Of a stretch of DNA of 60,859 nt, positions 1 to 8,772 are shown piece after piece (within the stretch, counting starts at the first letter, position 1; every line of letters starts with the position of its first letter). A program made the translations under genes and the position numbers. Origin of the DNA: Arthrobacter sp. Bi26 (GTDB taxonomy: Bacteria; Actinomycetota; Actinomycetes; Actinomycetales; Micrococcaceae); NCBI RefSeq assembly GCF_918697925.1, contig NZ_CAKKMF010000022.1, forward strand, positions 1-60,859, written 5' to 3'. Below the pieces are notes generated by a model. It saw nothing but the letters and a program-made list of their open reading frames with translations, was not told the DNA's origin and did no database searches.

Positions 1-1308
1 CTCCTGGGCTGCCTCGCGGACCGCGTAGGCGGAGCGGTTGAAGTCGGCGTCGGTCAGGGCGGAGGTGCGGGCCCGGACGTCGCCGCGGCGGACACCCTCG
101 GCCTCGGCGCGGGAGGCGATGACGCGGGTGGCCTCGTCGATGGCGGGCTGGACGGCTTCGGGGTCGCTCAGCAGACCGGCGAGGGTGACAACTTCAACGG
201 CCTTCTGGTCGGCGAAGGCCAGCCAGCTGCGCAGCTGCTCGGACAGCTGGACTTCCTCGTCGACGTCGTGCGGGACGTGCTGGGCGGAGGTGGAGGTGCT
301 GACGGCGAGCTTGGCCACCGACTTCTTCAGTTCGGCGATCTTCTTCGCGGAGGCGGCGAGATCGTTGCGCCAGATGTTGTGGCCGTCCACGACGCCGGCG
401 ACGAGGGTCTTGTTGCCCAGCGCGGCCAGGGCCGCGGCGGACGGGACCTCGCCCTTGAAGACGTCCAGGTGCAGGGCGTCGATGCCGGTGGCGGCGAGCG
501 TGCCGAGCTGGCCGTTGAGCGCGCCGTACGGGGTGGAGACGAAAAGCTGCGGGCGCTGGGCCGTGGCGGCGAGGGCCTCGTAGGAACGGGCGACGGCGGC
601 CTGGATTTCCACGGCCGGGGTGTCCTGGTCCACCACGAGGGCGGGCTCGTCGAGCTGGACCCAGCTGGCGCCGGCGGCGGCAAGCTTCTGAAGCAGTGCG
701 GCGTACACGGGGAGGATGTCCTCGAGGCGGGACAGCGGGCTGAAGCCGGCCGGGGCGTCGTCGGAGGCCTTGCTCAGCAGCAGGAACGTGACCGGGCCGA
801 CGATGTACGGGCGGGTTTCCACGCCGTTGGCGAGGGCGTACTCGAATTCCTCGACGATCCGGTTGGAGGTCAGCGCGAAGTTGGTCTCCGGGCCGATTTC
901 CGGCACGAGGTAGTGGTAGTTGGTGTCGAACCACTTGGTCATTTCCAGCGGCTGCTGTTCCTTGTTGCCGCGGGCCAGGGTGAAGTAGCCGTCAATGTCG
1001 AGCTGTCCCTCAGCGTTGAGGAGGTTCCCGAACCGGGCCGGCACGGCGCCGAGGTGGGCGGCGGCGTCGAGCACCTGGTCGTAGTAGGAGAAGGTGCCGG
1101 GGACGGCCGCGGCTTCAGTCAGGCCAAGGCCCTGGAGGCGCTTGGCGGTGCCGAGCTGGATTTCCTTGGCGGCGGCGTCCAGGGCTGCGGCGTCGATCTT
1201 GCCGGCCCAGTAGGCCTCGACGGCTTTCTTGAGTTCGCGGCGGCGGCCGATTCGCGGGTAGCCGAGGATCGAGGCGGACGGGAAGGGGGTGGTGAGAAGT
1301 TCAGTCAT
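1..1308 (-). CDS. metE: cobalamin-independent methionine synthase MetE (partial, N-terminal 436 codons)
   Basis: MetE moves the methyl group of 5-methyl-tetrahydrofolate polyglutamate onto homocysteine, the last step of methionine synthesis, in the cytosol. The visible protein opens with TPFPSASILGYPRIG and later shows MTKWFDTNYHYLVPEI and DEPALV, all typical of the N-terminal barrel. The zinc-binding C-terminal barrel lies beyond the left edge, as the family is about 760 residues long. The ATG at 1306-1308 follows an AAGGA Shine-Dalgarno at 6 nt spacing. The gene starts 45 nt after the metF stop, so the two almost certainly form one transcript in which MetF makes the MetE methyl donor. Confidence 0.95.
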   Translation of the reverse strand, partial: MTELLTTPFPSASILGYPRIGRRRELKKAVEAYWAGKIDAAALDAAAKEIQLGTAKRLQGLGLTEAAAVPGTFSYYDQVLDAAAHLGAVPARFGNLLNAEGQLDIDGYFTLARGNKEQQPLEMTKWFDTNYHYLVPEIGPETNFALTSNRIVEEFEYALANGVETRPYIVGPVTFLLLSKASDDAPAGFSPLSRLEDILPVYAALLQKLAAAGASWVQLDEPALVVDQDTPAVEIQAAVARSYEALAATAQRPQLFVSTPYGALNGQLGTLAATGIDALHLDVFKGEVPSAAALAALGNKTLVAGVVDGHNIWRNDLAASAKKIAELKKSVAKLAVSTSTSAQHVPHDVDEEVQLSEQLRSWLAFADQKAVEVVTLAGLLSDPEAVQPAIDEATRVIASRAEAEGVRRGDVRARTSALTDADFNRSAYAVREAAQE

Positions 1309-1353
1309 GGGAAGTCCTTGAAGTTGTCGTTGACAGATGACGGAGGTGGGTGC

Positions 1354-2361
1354 TCAGCTGGCGAGCTGGCTGGCGGCACGCCGGGAGGCGCTGATGCGGC
1401 CGGCGCCGTGCCGGTTGCCGCCCTGCCGGTTGCCGCGGTTGCCGCTTCGCGGCCGGGGCAGGGCGAGTTTGTCCAGCACGTCCAGGGCGGCGGCGTGCTC
1501 ATTGAACGTGTAAAGGTGGATGCCGGGGGCCCCGGCGGCCAGGGCCGCGTTGGCGAGATCCACCGTGGCGCTGACCCCGATCCGGGTCCGTTCGGCGTCG
1601 GTATCGGCGGCCGCGAGGCGTTCGATGAGTTCCGGGGCCGGTTCCACGCCGGTCAGCTCGCCGAGGCGGGCGAGCCGCCGGAGGCTGGTCAGCGGCATGA
1701 CCCCGGGAATGATCGGTATGGTGACCCCGGCCCGGCGTGCCCGGGTCAGGAGGTCGGCGTACTGCTCGGTGTGGAAGAAGACCTGGGTAATTGCGAAGTC
1801 GGCGCCGGAGCGCTGCTTGGCCAGCAGGACCTCGATGTCGTGCGCCTCACTCGGGGATTCCGGGTGCCGGGTCGGGTAGGCGGCGACGCCGACCGCCACC
1901 TTGCCGGCGCACAGCAGTGCCGAGCGGCGCTGCTCCACGCGGCGGATGAGTTCGATCAGGTCCTGGGCGTACCGGAGCGATCCCGGCGGCGGGGTTACGC
2001 CGTCTTTGGGCCGGTCACCGCGCAGGGCGAGGATGCCGCGGACACCGACGTCGAGCAGTTCGCCGATGATCTCCGCCAGTTCCTGCGGGGAGTTCCCAAC
2101 GCAGGTCAGGTGGGCCAGGGGCCGGAGCGTCGTTTCCTGCACGAGCCGGTTGATGAGTTCGACGGCGGTGCTGCGGTTGGAGCCGCTGGCGCCGTAGGTC
2201 ACGGAGACGTAGTCCGGGTCCGTGGCTTCCAGTTCGCCGATGGTGGTCCAGAGGGATTCGGCGGCCGCGGGCGACCGCGGCGGAAACAGCTCGTAGGACA
2301 GCGCAACAGGGGCTGCGCCGCCAAGATTGGGATGGGTGTCGATAAGGCTTGGTGGTGACAT
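1354..2361 (-). CDS. metF: methylenetetrahydrofolate reductase MetF
   Basis: MetF reduces 5,10-methylene-THF to 5-methyl-THF using FAD and supplies the MetE methyl donor. The 335-residue protein has the MTHFR barrel: LSYELFPPRS near the N-terminus with the catalytic Glu, VSVTYGASGS, LAHLTCVG, ILALRGDRP and FAITQVFF. Length is normal for the bacterial single-domain enzyme apart from a basic, glycine-rich C-terminal tail of about 30 residues. The ATG has an AAGGA Shine-Dalgarno 5 nt upstream, almost the same ribosome site as metE. A structured leader of roughly 250 nt precedes it. The neighbouring metE and the leader suggest methionine- or folate-responsive control, which is inference. Confidence 0.97.
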   Translation of the reverse strand: MSPPSLIDTHPNLGGAAPVALSYELFPPRSPAAAESLWTTIGELEATDPDYVSVTYGASGSNRSTAVELINRLVQETTLRPLAHLTCVGNSPQELAEIIGELLDVGVRGILALRGDRPKDGVTPPPGSLRYAQDLIELIRRVEQRRSALLCAGKVAVGVAAYPTRHPESPSEAHDIEVLLAKQRSGADFAITQVFFHTEQYADLLTRARRAGVTIPIIPGVMPLTSLRRLARLGELTGVEPAPELIERLAAADTDAERTRIGVSATVDLANAALAAGAPGIHLYTFNEHAAALDVLDKLALPRPRSGNRGNRQGGNRHGAGRISASRRAASQLAS

Positions 2362-2625
2362 TTGCGTCCTTGGCTGTGAACACTGCCGTCAGGAGACCGG
2401 AAACCCGGATGACCGGATACAGATACGGAAACACCGTCGGCAGTGAATTGAGTTTGGGGAACACGGAGGGAACTTCAGCAGGGCGCAGCCGCGACTGTTA
2501 CGCCTGATACGAAGTTGTCCGTGAGCAAATGTCAGGCCCACATGGGGGCACCCACACCCTCCTGGGCTGCCTTGGGGGCAGCCTTCAGCGGAGGATCGCT
2601 GACACGTTACTGAGGTAACTTGTAT
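2362..2625 (-). promoter_or_regulatory. structured 5' leader of metF-metE, class unknown
   Basis: Read on the minus strand this stretch folds into three strong hairpins. A 7-bp perfect stem GGCTGCC/GGCAGCC lies at 2565-2583. An extended hairpin at 2462-2523 pairs CACGGA with TCCGTG and AACTTC with GAAGTT, with a further CAGGCG/CGCCCTG helix inside (one bulge). A third hairpin pairs 2438-2445 with 2381-2388 (CACTGCCG/CGGCAGTG, 8 bp) and ends about 9 nt before the metF Shine-Dalgarno. No T-box sequence, SAM-I/IV core (GGCAACC) or cobalamin-riboswitch core is evident on this strand. A weak promoter (TTGAAG, 19 nt, TAGAGT) lies just upstream near 2630-2660. No coding sequence is apparent here. 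Confidence 0.5.
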
Positions 2626-2778
2626 AGAACTCTAAGGCCGGGCAGCGGGGCCCTTCAAGTCGGCGCCCGAATTAAGACGCACCTTTACGGCCGTTTGCGG
2701 TGCCGGGCAGAATTATGTTCGCCGAAGGGGCGGTTTCCGGCCGGCACGGCCGCTCTCCCCAACGCACGCGGTCAGGAC

Positions 2779-2784
2779 TATCCT
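2779..2784 (+). promoter_or_regulatory. -10 hexamer TATCCT placed for leaderless transcription
   Basis: TATCCT is followed by exactly 6 nt and then the ATG of the small gene at 2791, so transcription would start on or next to the A of the start codon. No Shine-Dalgarno is visible. I see no convincing -35 hexamer. Confidence 0.45.
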
Positions 2785-2790
2785 GTTGCC

Positions 2791-2994
2791 ATGATTCAGC
2801 TTCCAGCCAGCTACAAGGAGTACCTCGCCGGCAAGAGCGAGAGCTTCATCAACACGGTCCGGCCCGTCCTCATGCAGTCGGCCGCAGATAAGTCGCACGG
2901 GGTGCGGGTCTCCTACAACCGCGGCCCCACCGGCCACCAGGCGCATCTGGACGACACTATTCCTTATGGGACGGTCGTTGAGGACATCGACTGA
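2791..2994 (+). CDS. small conserved-looking protein of unknown function (67 aa)
   Basis: I do not recognise this protein. It begins MIQLPASYKEYLAGKSES and is soluble in composition, with no signal peptide or membrane segment; the middle is basic and the C-terminus acidic (GTVVEDID). It has strong third-position G/C and its own apparent leaderless start. An upstream in-frame extension exists, but the TATCCT-N6-ATG arrangement makes the ATG at 2791 the best start. It is convergent with the ROK regulator on the minus strand, about 50 bp away, and divergent from metF. Confidence 0.6.
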   Translation: MIQLPASYKEYLAGKSESFINTVRPVLMQSAADKSHGVRVSYNRGPTGHQAHLDDTIPYGTVVEDID

Positions 2995-3046
2995 CGCCCG
3001 GCTGGCCCGCTGAGGCGGCCGGGCCGGGTCAGCCCACCAGCGACGT

Positions 3047-4300
3047 CTATCCTTCGAGGAGGAGGCGCTGGGAGCGCGGGGCAAGCGTGTGTTCCAGCAC
3101 CAGGCAGGCGGCACCGACGGCGCCGACGTCCTCGCCCACTCCTGTGCCCACCACTTCGATCCCGTGGATCTTCCGGGTGGCGCTGTTCGCGTCTACCAGG
3201 GCCGGGATCAGCTCCAGATAGGCCGCTGAGAGGCACGTCCAGAACGGGCCCCCAAAGACCACGCGGTCCACGTCCAGGGCGTTGGTGATGGCCGAGACGG
3301 CACGGGCCACAAGCACGGCGGACCGTCGAATGATTTCCTTGGCCTCTTCGTTGCCGGCGTCGGCGATCGCGCACAACTGGGCAAACCGCTCCTGGACCGC
3401 CGGCGCGCTCCTTTCCTGGAGCGATCCATCCAGTACGCCGGCCGCCTCGGCCTGCGCCACGAGGACCTGCGGAATGGCGGAGGATTTCACGCAGCCGCGC
3501 TGTCCGCAGTCGCAAAGGGCGCCGCCCGGGTCCACGATGATGTGTCCGATTTCCCCGGCGTTGCCCGAGGTTCCGCGGACCACTTCGTCGTTGAGGACGA
3601 TCCCGCAGCCGATCCCGGTCCCCATGTACATGAAGACAAAGCTGCCCTCGCCGCTGGGGCCGCCGGCCCAGGTTTCGGCCACGGCTGCGGCGGTCACATC
3701 TTTGTCCATGATCGTGGACAGGCCCGTGGCTTCGGCCAGGGCATCCCGCAGCCCCACGTGGTCCCAGCCCGGCAGCAGGGGCGGGTCCACGACGGCGCCG
3801 TCGTTGAGGTCGATGGGGCCCGGTGAGGCAACCCCGAGCCCGGCGATCCGGTCCGGGTCCACCCCGGAGTCCATGATGAGCCGCTTGATTTCGTCCGAGA
3901 TGGTGTCAATGACCGCCCGGGGGTCGGTGCCGGGCGGGGTGCTGATCCGTGAGTGCCTGACGACGGCGCCGAGCAGGTCCAGCACGACGAACGTAAGTAC
4001 GGCGGGGTCCAGGTGCACGCCCACCGCATACATTCCTGCGGGATTGAGCCGGAGCATGGTCCTTGGCTTGCCCGGTCCGGTGCCTTCCTTGCCTGCCTCG
4101 ACGATCAGGTGCTGGTCCAGCAGGCGGCGGGAAATATTGGAGATGGTCTGCGGCGAGAGTCCGACGATCTGGGCGAGCTCCACCCGGCTCAAGCCGCCCG
4201 GCGCGCGGCGGATGGCGTCCAAGATGACCGTGAGGTTGAAGTCACCCATCTTCGGTAGGTTGGTCCCTCGCCTCGGAGAGGGTTGCCGGAACTCGGTCAC
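3047..4300 (-). CDS. ROK-family transcriptional regulator
   Basis: This is a NagC/XylR-type sugar-responsive regulator. A winged helix-turn-helix spans roughly residues 20-75 (LSRVELAQIVGLSPQTISNISRR region), followed by a ROK sugar-kinase-fold domain. The domain shows LGVASPGPID, the phosphate-binding MGTGIGCG and the zinc motif GEIGHI...CDCGQRGC. I chose the GTG at 4300 because an AGAGGT Shine-Dalgarno lies just upstream. An in-frame GTG at 4330 would add ten residues but has no ribosome site. No sugar transporter or catabolic gene is adjacent, so the effector cannot be inferred from context. Confidence 0.9.
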   Translation of the reverse strand: MTEFRQPSPRRGTNLPKMGDFNLTVILDAIRRAPGGLSRVELAQIVGLSPQTISNISRRLLDQHLIVEAGKEGTGPGKPRTMLRLNPAGMYAVGVHLDPAVLTFVVLDLLGAVVRHSRISTPPGTDPRAVIDTISDEIKRLIMDSGVDPDRIAGLGVASPGPIDLNDGAVVDPPLLPGWDHVGLRDALAEATGLSTIMDKDVTAAAVAETWAGGPSGEGSFVFMYMGTGIGCGIVLNDEVVRGTSGNAGEIGHIIVDPGGALCDCGQRGCVKSSAIPQVLVAQAEAAGVLDGSLQERSAPAVQERFAQLCAIADAGNEEAKEIIRRSAVLVARAVSAITNALDVDRVVFGGPFWTCLSAAYLELIPALVDANSATRKIHGIEVVGTGVGEDVGAVGAACLVLEHTLAPRSQRLLLEG

Positions 4301-4405
4301 TGATACCTCTAAACGTCTTTGGCCACGCACAGCAGTTGTCAGAATCGTACGTTACGTGCAGGCCTGCGCCCACACTTGCGCTTTTCAGACACAATGTTTC
4401 TGCCG

Positions 4406-5536
4406 CTACGGCCGCCGGGTGCTTGCCGTCACGGTGAACTTCGGATTCCTGCCGACCTCGCGGGTGGGCCCGATCAGGCGTTCGAGTGCCGGCCGGTAGT
4501 GCAGGTGGCTGTTGAACACGGTCCAGAGCTCCCCGCCCGGGGCGAGCACCCTGCCTGCCGCTTCGATCAGCTTGATCCCTGCGCCGGAGTGGACGGCCGC
4601 TTCAAGATGGAAAGGCGGGTTGAGCAGGACCAGGTCCGCGCCGGCGTCCGGCAGAGAGCTCATGGCGTCGTCCTGGAGCACGTCGATCCGGCCGTCCAGG
4701 CCGTTCGCCCGGGACGTGGCGAGGGCAGAGTCGACGGCGGCCGCGGACCGGTCCGTGGCGGTGACGCGGGCGCCGGGGTTGGCACGGGCGTACATCGCGG
4801 CGAGGATTCCGGTGCCGCAGCCAAGGTCAACGGCACGGGTGGCGTGCGGCATCCGGGGCAGGAAGTCCAGCAGGAACCTGGTTCCGATGTCCAGCCCGGT
4901 GCCGGCAAACACGGCGCCGCGTGCGCAGACCGTGAGGCCCAGTTCGTCATTGACCTCAGTGACCGGGAAGGGCAGCGCGGCCGGGACCGGCTTGGGGCGC
5001 CGGGCCAGCAGGAGCCGTGATTTCTGCCGGGCCAGTTGGGGCTGGACGTCCTCGAAGTAGCGCGCCAGCACAGCGTTCATGCCCAGGCTCATGTGTTTGA
5101 CGCGTCCGCCCGCCAGCAGCACGACGTCGGGAGCGGCGTAGCGGGCGACGGCGTCGGCGATCTCCTCGAGTTCCGCCAGGGACCGGGGCAACTGGAGCAG
5201 GACCAGTGACGCGCCCTCCAACAGGCCGGCGCCCAACGGGAGGTGTTCGAAGCCGGCGTCGATCTCCAGGGCCTCGGCGTTCGCCCGCAGCGCCCGTTCA
5301 CCGGTGATGAGGTCCTGGTGGACCCGGACAGGGTGCGCCCCGAGCGTCAGCGCCCCGAGTGTCAGGGCGCCGTACCGGTCCCCCATGACCGTGAGCCGTC
5401 CCCCGGGCTGCAGCAGGCCGGCGGCGGCCTCCAGCAGGAGCTTGTCCGTGGCATCCCAGGCCTGCAGGTTGGCGGCCTCGACGTCGGGGAATCGTCCCAG
5501 CCGGGCAAAGAGCGATTCGAAGTTGTTGTCCGTCAC
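4406..5536 (-). CDS. class I SAM-dependent methyltransferase, RsmC/RlmG type
   Basis: The 376-residue protein has the two-domain architecture of the guanine-N2 rRNA methyltransferases RsmC (16S) and RlmG (23S). The N-terminal half is a degenerate methyltransferase-like domain. The C-terminal half is catalytic, with the SAM-binding motif VDLGCGTGILA near residue 240 and the NPPFH motif near residue 310 typical of exocyclic amine methylation. The GTG start is followed by TDNNFESLF. The sequence fits RlmG slightly better by length, but it cannot separate the two substrates, so no symbol is given. The gene is monocistronic in appearance. Confidence 0.85.
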   Translation of the reverse strand: MTDNNFESLFARLGRFPDVEAANLQAWDATDKLLLEAAAGLLQPGGRLTVMGDRYGALTLGALTLGAHPVRVHQDLITGERALRANAEALEIDAGFEHLPLGAGLLEGASLVLLQLPRSLAELEEIADAVARYAAPDVVLLAGGRVKHMSLGMNAVLARYFEDVQPQLARQKSRLLLARRPKPVPAALPFPVTEVNDELGLTVCARGAVFAGTGLDIGTRFLLDFLPRMPHATRAVDLGCGTGILAAMYARANPGARVTATDRSAAAVDSALATSRANGLDGRIDVLQDDAMSSLPDAGADLVLLNPPFHLEAAVHSGAGIKLIEAAGRVLAPGGELWTVFNSHLHYRPALERLIGPTREVGRNPKFTVTASTRRP

Positions 5537-5625
5537 GCGCGTTGTGCCGCCGTTTCTACTTGGGCTTGGGAATTTGGCTGGGGTGCCGGGACCCGGTACG
5601 TGGGCCCTGGGTACTGCACTGCAGT

Positions 5626-5646
5626 GTTTTACGTTTTACGTTTTAC
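5626..5646. repeat. tandem GTTTTAC heptamer, three copies
   Basis: Three perfect 7-bp units lie at 5626-5632, 5633-5639 and 5640-5646, and a partial GTTATAC follows. The last unit holds the TAA stop codon of the flavin monooxygenase gene on the minus strand. The tract is much more A/T-rich than its surroundings. Confidence 0.85.
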
Positions 5647-6791
5647 GTTATACCGGTCCGGGCCAGCAGTGTGACGATGCCCGCCACGGCGGCCCGGCCG
5701 GCACGGTTGGCGCCTATCGTGGACGAGGACGGCCCGTAGCCGACGAGGTGGACCCGCGGCTCGGCCGCGACCTGGGTGCCGTCCATCGCGATGCCGCCGC
5801 CAGGTCCGCGCAGGTGCAACGGGGCGAGGTGTTCGAGTTCGGCCCGGAATCCCGTGGCCCACAGGATTACCCCGGCGGCCAGGAAGCTGCCGTCAGCCAT
5901 CCGCACGCCGTCGGGCTCGATCGCGGTGAACATGGGGTGCCGGTCAAGGACGCCGCGCGCCGCGGCGGCGCGCAGGGCCGGGGTCCAGATCAGGCCCGTC
6001 ACGGAGACGACGCTCTGCGGCGGGAGGCCCTGGCGCACCCGCTCCTCAACGAGGGCGACGGCGTCGTGGCCCGCCTGCCGGTCGAAGGCGGCCTCGCGCC
6101 AGAGAGGTACCCGGCGCGTGAACCACGTGGTGCTGGTGAACTTGGAGATTTCATCGAGCAGCCCGACAGCCGAGATCCCGCCGCCGACCACGATGACATG
6201 CTGGCCGCGGAATTCGCCGGCGGAAACGTAGTCGGCAACGTGCAATTGCCGGCCGCGGAAGCTGGCCTTGCCCGGATAGATGGGCCAGAACGGCCGGGTC
6301 CAGGTGCCGGTCGCGTTGATCACGGCGCGGGCAGAGAACCCGCCGCTGGAAGTGGTGATGGTCAACCGTCCGGCGGGATCAGCGTCTTCCCGGGTCACCG
6401 AGTGCACTTTAACGGGCCGCTCGATCGCGAGGCCGAGGTCGTGTTCGTACCCGCCGAAATAGCGGGTGAGGAAACTGGAGCTGGCCTCGGCGGGATCCAC
6501 GTCGGGCTGTGGGATTCCCGGGAGGTCGCTGATGCCGTTCACCGTGGCCATGAGCAGGCTCTTCCAGCGGTGCCGCCAGGCGCCGCCGGGCCCGTCCTCG
6601 GCGTCGAGCACGACATACGTCCCCGCAGGCGGGGCCTCCGCCGCTGCTGGTCCTTCTGCCGCGGTCTGCCCCGTGCCGGCCCCGGCAGGGCCGGCCGGGA
6701 TGAAGCCGTGGCGCTGAAGGTGGTAGGCCGCCGACAGCCCCGCCTGCCCGGCGCCGACCACGACGACGTCGGCCCGGCGCGCCGTCTCCAC
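5643..6791 (-). CDS. flavin-containing monooxygenase-like NAD(P)/FAD oxidoreductase
   Basis: A two-dinucleotide-fold flavoprotein of the CzcO/FMO type. The FAD motif VVVGAGQAGLSAAYHL is at the N-terminus. The FMO fingerprint FxGxxxHxxxY appears as FRGRQLHVADY near residue 190, and the NADPH motif VVVGGGISAVG follows it. A late LWATGFR is also typical of the class. Group B monooxygenases oxygenate ketones, amines or thioethers, but the substrate here cannot be told. I chose the GTG at 6791, as GGAG lies 7 nt upstream; a GTG at 6797 is too close to that site. A low-complexity Ala/Gly insert follows the first motif. It lies 19 bp after phnA and is probably cotranscribed. Confidence 0.85.
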   Translation of the reverse strand: METARRADVVVVGAGQAGLSAAYHLQRHGFIPAGPAGAGTGQTAAEGPAAAEAPPAGTYVVLDAEDGPGGAWRHRWKSLLMATVNGISDLPGIPQPDVDPAEASSSFLTRYFGGYEHDLGLAIERPVKVHSVTREDADPAGRLTITTSSGGFSARAVINATGTWTRPFWPIYPGKASFRGRQLHVADYVSAGEFRGQHVIVVGGGISAVGLLDEISKFTSTTWFTRRVPLWREAAFDRQAGHDAVALVEERVRQGLPPQSVVSVTGLIWTPALRAAAARGVLDRHPMFTAIEPDGVRMADGSFLAAGVILWATGFRAELEHLAPLHLRGPGGGIAMDGTQVAAEPRVHLVGYGPSSSTIGANRAGRAAVAGIVTLLARTGIT

Positions 6792-6810
6792 AGTCACGCT
6801 CCGGCCCCGG

Positions 6811-7176
6811 TCAGATCTTTTTGACGACGCTGGACTTGAGCTGCATGGGGCCCACGCCGTCCACCTTGCAGTCGATGTCGTGGTCGCCCACACCGTTGAC
6901 CAGACGGATACCGCGGACCTTAGTGCCGACCTTGATGACCGTGGAGCTGCCCTTGATTTTCAGGTCCTTGACCACTGTGACGGTGTCGCCGTCGGCGAGG
7001 ACGTTGCCCACCGCGTCCTTGACGACGGCGTCGGCAGGGGCGGCGCCGCCGGCGTCTGTGTCAGTTTCCGCGGACGCGGACCATTCGTGCGCGCACTCCG
7101 GGCAGACCAGGAGCGCCCCCATTTCATAGGTGTATTCGCTGGAGCATTCGGGGCACGGGGGCAGGGTATCGTTCAC
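6811..7176 (-). CDS. phnA: PhnA family zinc-ribbon protein (YjdM-like)
   Basis: The 121-residue protein has an N-terminal zinc ribbon (CPECSSEY...CPECAHEW) followed by the PhnA domain with [22 protein letters not shown] and the IRLV...HDIDCKVDG end. The family is conserved but its biochemical function is unsettled. The name comes from its place in the E. coli phn region, and it is not required for phosphonate use. An acidic linker of about 20 residues separates the two parts. The start is GTG; a TAAACT hexamer 7 nt upstream suggests a leaderless transcript. Confidence 0.9.
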   Translation of the reverse strand: MNDTLPPCPECSSEYTYEMGALLVCPECAHEWSASAETDTDAGGAAPADAVVKDAVGNVLADGDTVTVVKDLKIKGSSTVIKVGTKVRGIRLVNGVGDHDIDCKVDGVGPMQLKSSVVKKI

Positions 7177-7247
7177 GCGTCCAAGTTTAGTCGCCGCTTT
7201 GGGTCGCCGCTTTGCTGGCCGCTATTGGCCGCCGCTGGCTGGTTGCC

Positions 7248-8084
7248 TCAGAACGGGTTCAGCAGGCGATCCACGAACTGCCGCGTGCGTTCCTCCCGCG
7301 GGTCCCGCAGCACGGTGTCGGGGTGGCCGCGCTCGACCACCACGCCGCCGTCCATGAAGATGACTTCGTCGGCCACCTGGCGGGCGAACGCGAGCTCGTG
7401 GGTGACCACCACCATGGTCCAGCCTTCGTCCGCGAGTTCCTTGATGACGGTCAGCACCTCGCCCACGAGTTCGGGGTCCAGCGCCGAGGTCGGCTCGTCG
7501 AAGAGCAGCAGCTGCGGGCGCAGGGCGAGGGCACGCACAATCCCGACACGCTGCTGCTGGCCGCCGGAGAGCTCGAACGGATAGCTGTTCTCCTTGCCGG
7601 CCAGGCCGACGCGCTCCAGCAGTTCCCGTGCCTCCTGGATCGCCTCAGCCTTGGGCCGCTTCTGCACCTGGACCGGGCCCTCGATCACGTTCTCCAAGAC
7701 GGTCTTGTGCGGGAAGAGGTTGTAGTGCTGGAACACCATGGCGCTGCGGTCCCGTAAGGCGAGCACCTGCTTCTTCGCCACCGGAGTGGAAAAGTCGACG
7801 GTCAGTTGCCCCGCGAACTCGGCAACGCCGGCGTCGGGCATTTCGAGGCCGTTCAGGCACCGGAGCACTGTCGTCTTGCCCGACCCGGACGGCCCGATCA
7901 ACGTAACCACTTCGCCGCGGCGGACTTCAAGGTCGATGGATTTCAGCACAACATGGTGGCCGAACGCCTTGCGCAGGCCCGTGACGGTCAGCAGGGCGTC
8001 CACCGGGACAGCGGCGTCCGGAAGCGTATTCCCAGGGGGCGGCGGTTCAAGCGGTTCCGGGGGAAGCGGTTCAGTGGGCGACAT
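7248..8084 (-). CDS. tcyC: amino-acid ABC transporter ATP-binding protein, TcyC-like
   Basis: This is the ATPase of a polar amino-acid importer. It has Walker [10 protein letters not shown] near residue 75, the Q-loop in [10 protein letters not shown], the signature [11 protein letters not shown] and Walker [15 protein letters not shown], followed by the H-loop [10 protein letters not shown]. The family is about 245 residues long; here an extra proline-rich leader of about 30 residues precedes the ATPase fold. The ATG overlaps the end of the permease gene by 14 bp, so translation is coupled. The cystine assignment comes from the binding protein of the same operon. Confidence 0.88.
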   Translation of the reverse strand: MSPTEPLPPEPLEPPPPGNTLPDAAVPVDALLTVTGLRKAFGHHVVLKSIDLEVRRGEVVTLIGPSGSGKTTVLRCLNGLEMPDAGVAEFAGQLTVDFSTPVAKKQVLALRDRSAMVFQHYNLFPHKTVLENVIEGPVQVQKRPKAEAIQEARELLERVGLAGKENSYPFELSGGQQQRVGIVRALALRPQLLLFDEPTSALDPELVGEVLTVIKELADEGWTMVVVTHELAFARQVADEVIFMDGGVVVERGHPDTVLRDPREERTRQFVDRLLNPF

Positions 8085-8736
8085 AGCGGTCCAATCTCTT
8101 CTCCAGGGCGGACTGTCCGCTGGCGAGGACGAGGCAGATGATCCAGTAGATCACGGCCGCCTCCAGATACAGCAGCATGAACTCCTGGCTGAAAGCCGCC
8201 ACCTGCTGCGCCACGCGGAACAGTTCGGTGACGAGGATCAGCGACGCCAGCGAGGTGTCCTTGACCAGGCTGATGAAGGTGTTGGACAGCGGCGGGACCG
8301 AGACCCGCGCCGCCTGCGGCAGGATGATCCGCACCAGTGTCTGGTGGCGCGACATTCCGATGGTGTGGCCGGCCTCCCACTGGCCCTTGGGAACGGACAG
8401 GATGGCCGCCCGGATGACCTCCGCGGCATAGCCGCCGACGTTCAGGGAGAACGCGATGATGGCGCTGGGCCAGGGGCTGATGGTGATTCCGACGGACGGG
8501 AGCCCGTAGAAAATGACGAACAGCTGGACCAGGAGCGGGGTTCCGCGGATGACGGAGATGTAGATCCTCGCCACCGCGGAGATGAGCCGGTTGCGGCTCA
8601 GCCGCATGAGGGCAACTACCAGGGCCAGTAGGAGGCCCAGGCTGAACGACGCCAGCGCCAAGGGAATAGTGCCAAAGATTGCACCCGACAGGAGGGGGCC
8701 CAGCGATGACCACACGAGTTCCCAGTTGATGCTCAT
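8071..8736 (-). CDS. tcyB: amino-acid ABC transporter permease, TcyB-like
   Basis: A 221-residue HisM/GlnP-type permease with about five membrane helices. The cytoplasmic EAA loop, which docks on the ATPase, reads [18 protein letters not shown] near residues 125-142. Other family marks are [10 protein letters not shown] and a C-terminal EKRLDRYV. It lies between the binding protein (36 bp upstream) and the ATPase (14-bp overlap), giving the usual importer order of binding protein, permease, ATPase. Confidence 0.9.
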   Translation of the reverse strand: MSINWELVWSSLGPLLSGAIFGTIPLALASFSLGLLLALVVALMRLSRNRLISAVARIYISVIRGTPLLVQLFVIFYGLPSVGITISPWPSAIIAFSLNVGGYAAEVIRAAILSVPKGQWEAGHTIGMSRHQTLVRIILPQAARVSVPPLSNTFISLVKDTSLASLILVTELFRVAQQVAAFSQEFMLLYLEAAVIYWIICLVLASGQSALEKRLDRYVAH

Positions 8737-8772
8737 ACCCGGACGCGGCGTTTCTCGGCGGCTGTCACAGGG

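Noticed and set aside
2381..2404. B12-box-like text (GTCAGGAGACC) on the plus strand upstream of metF
   Set aside because: It is on the strand opposite to metF-metE and the other cobalamin-riboswitch elements are missing; the plus-strand reading leads to no B12-related gene.
2362..2625. T-box, SAM-I/IV or SAH riboswitch in the metF leader
   Set aside because: No GGTGGTACCGCG, no GGCAACC core and no GAGGnGCGCTGC text on the transcribed strand.
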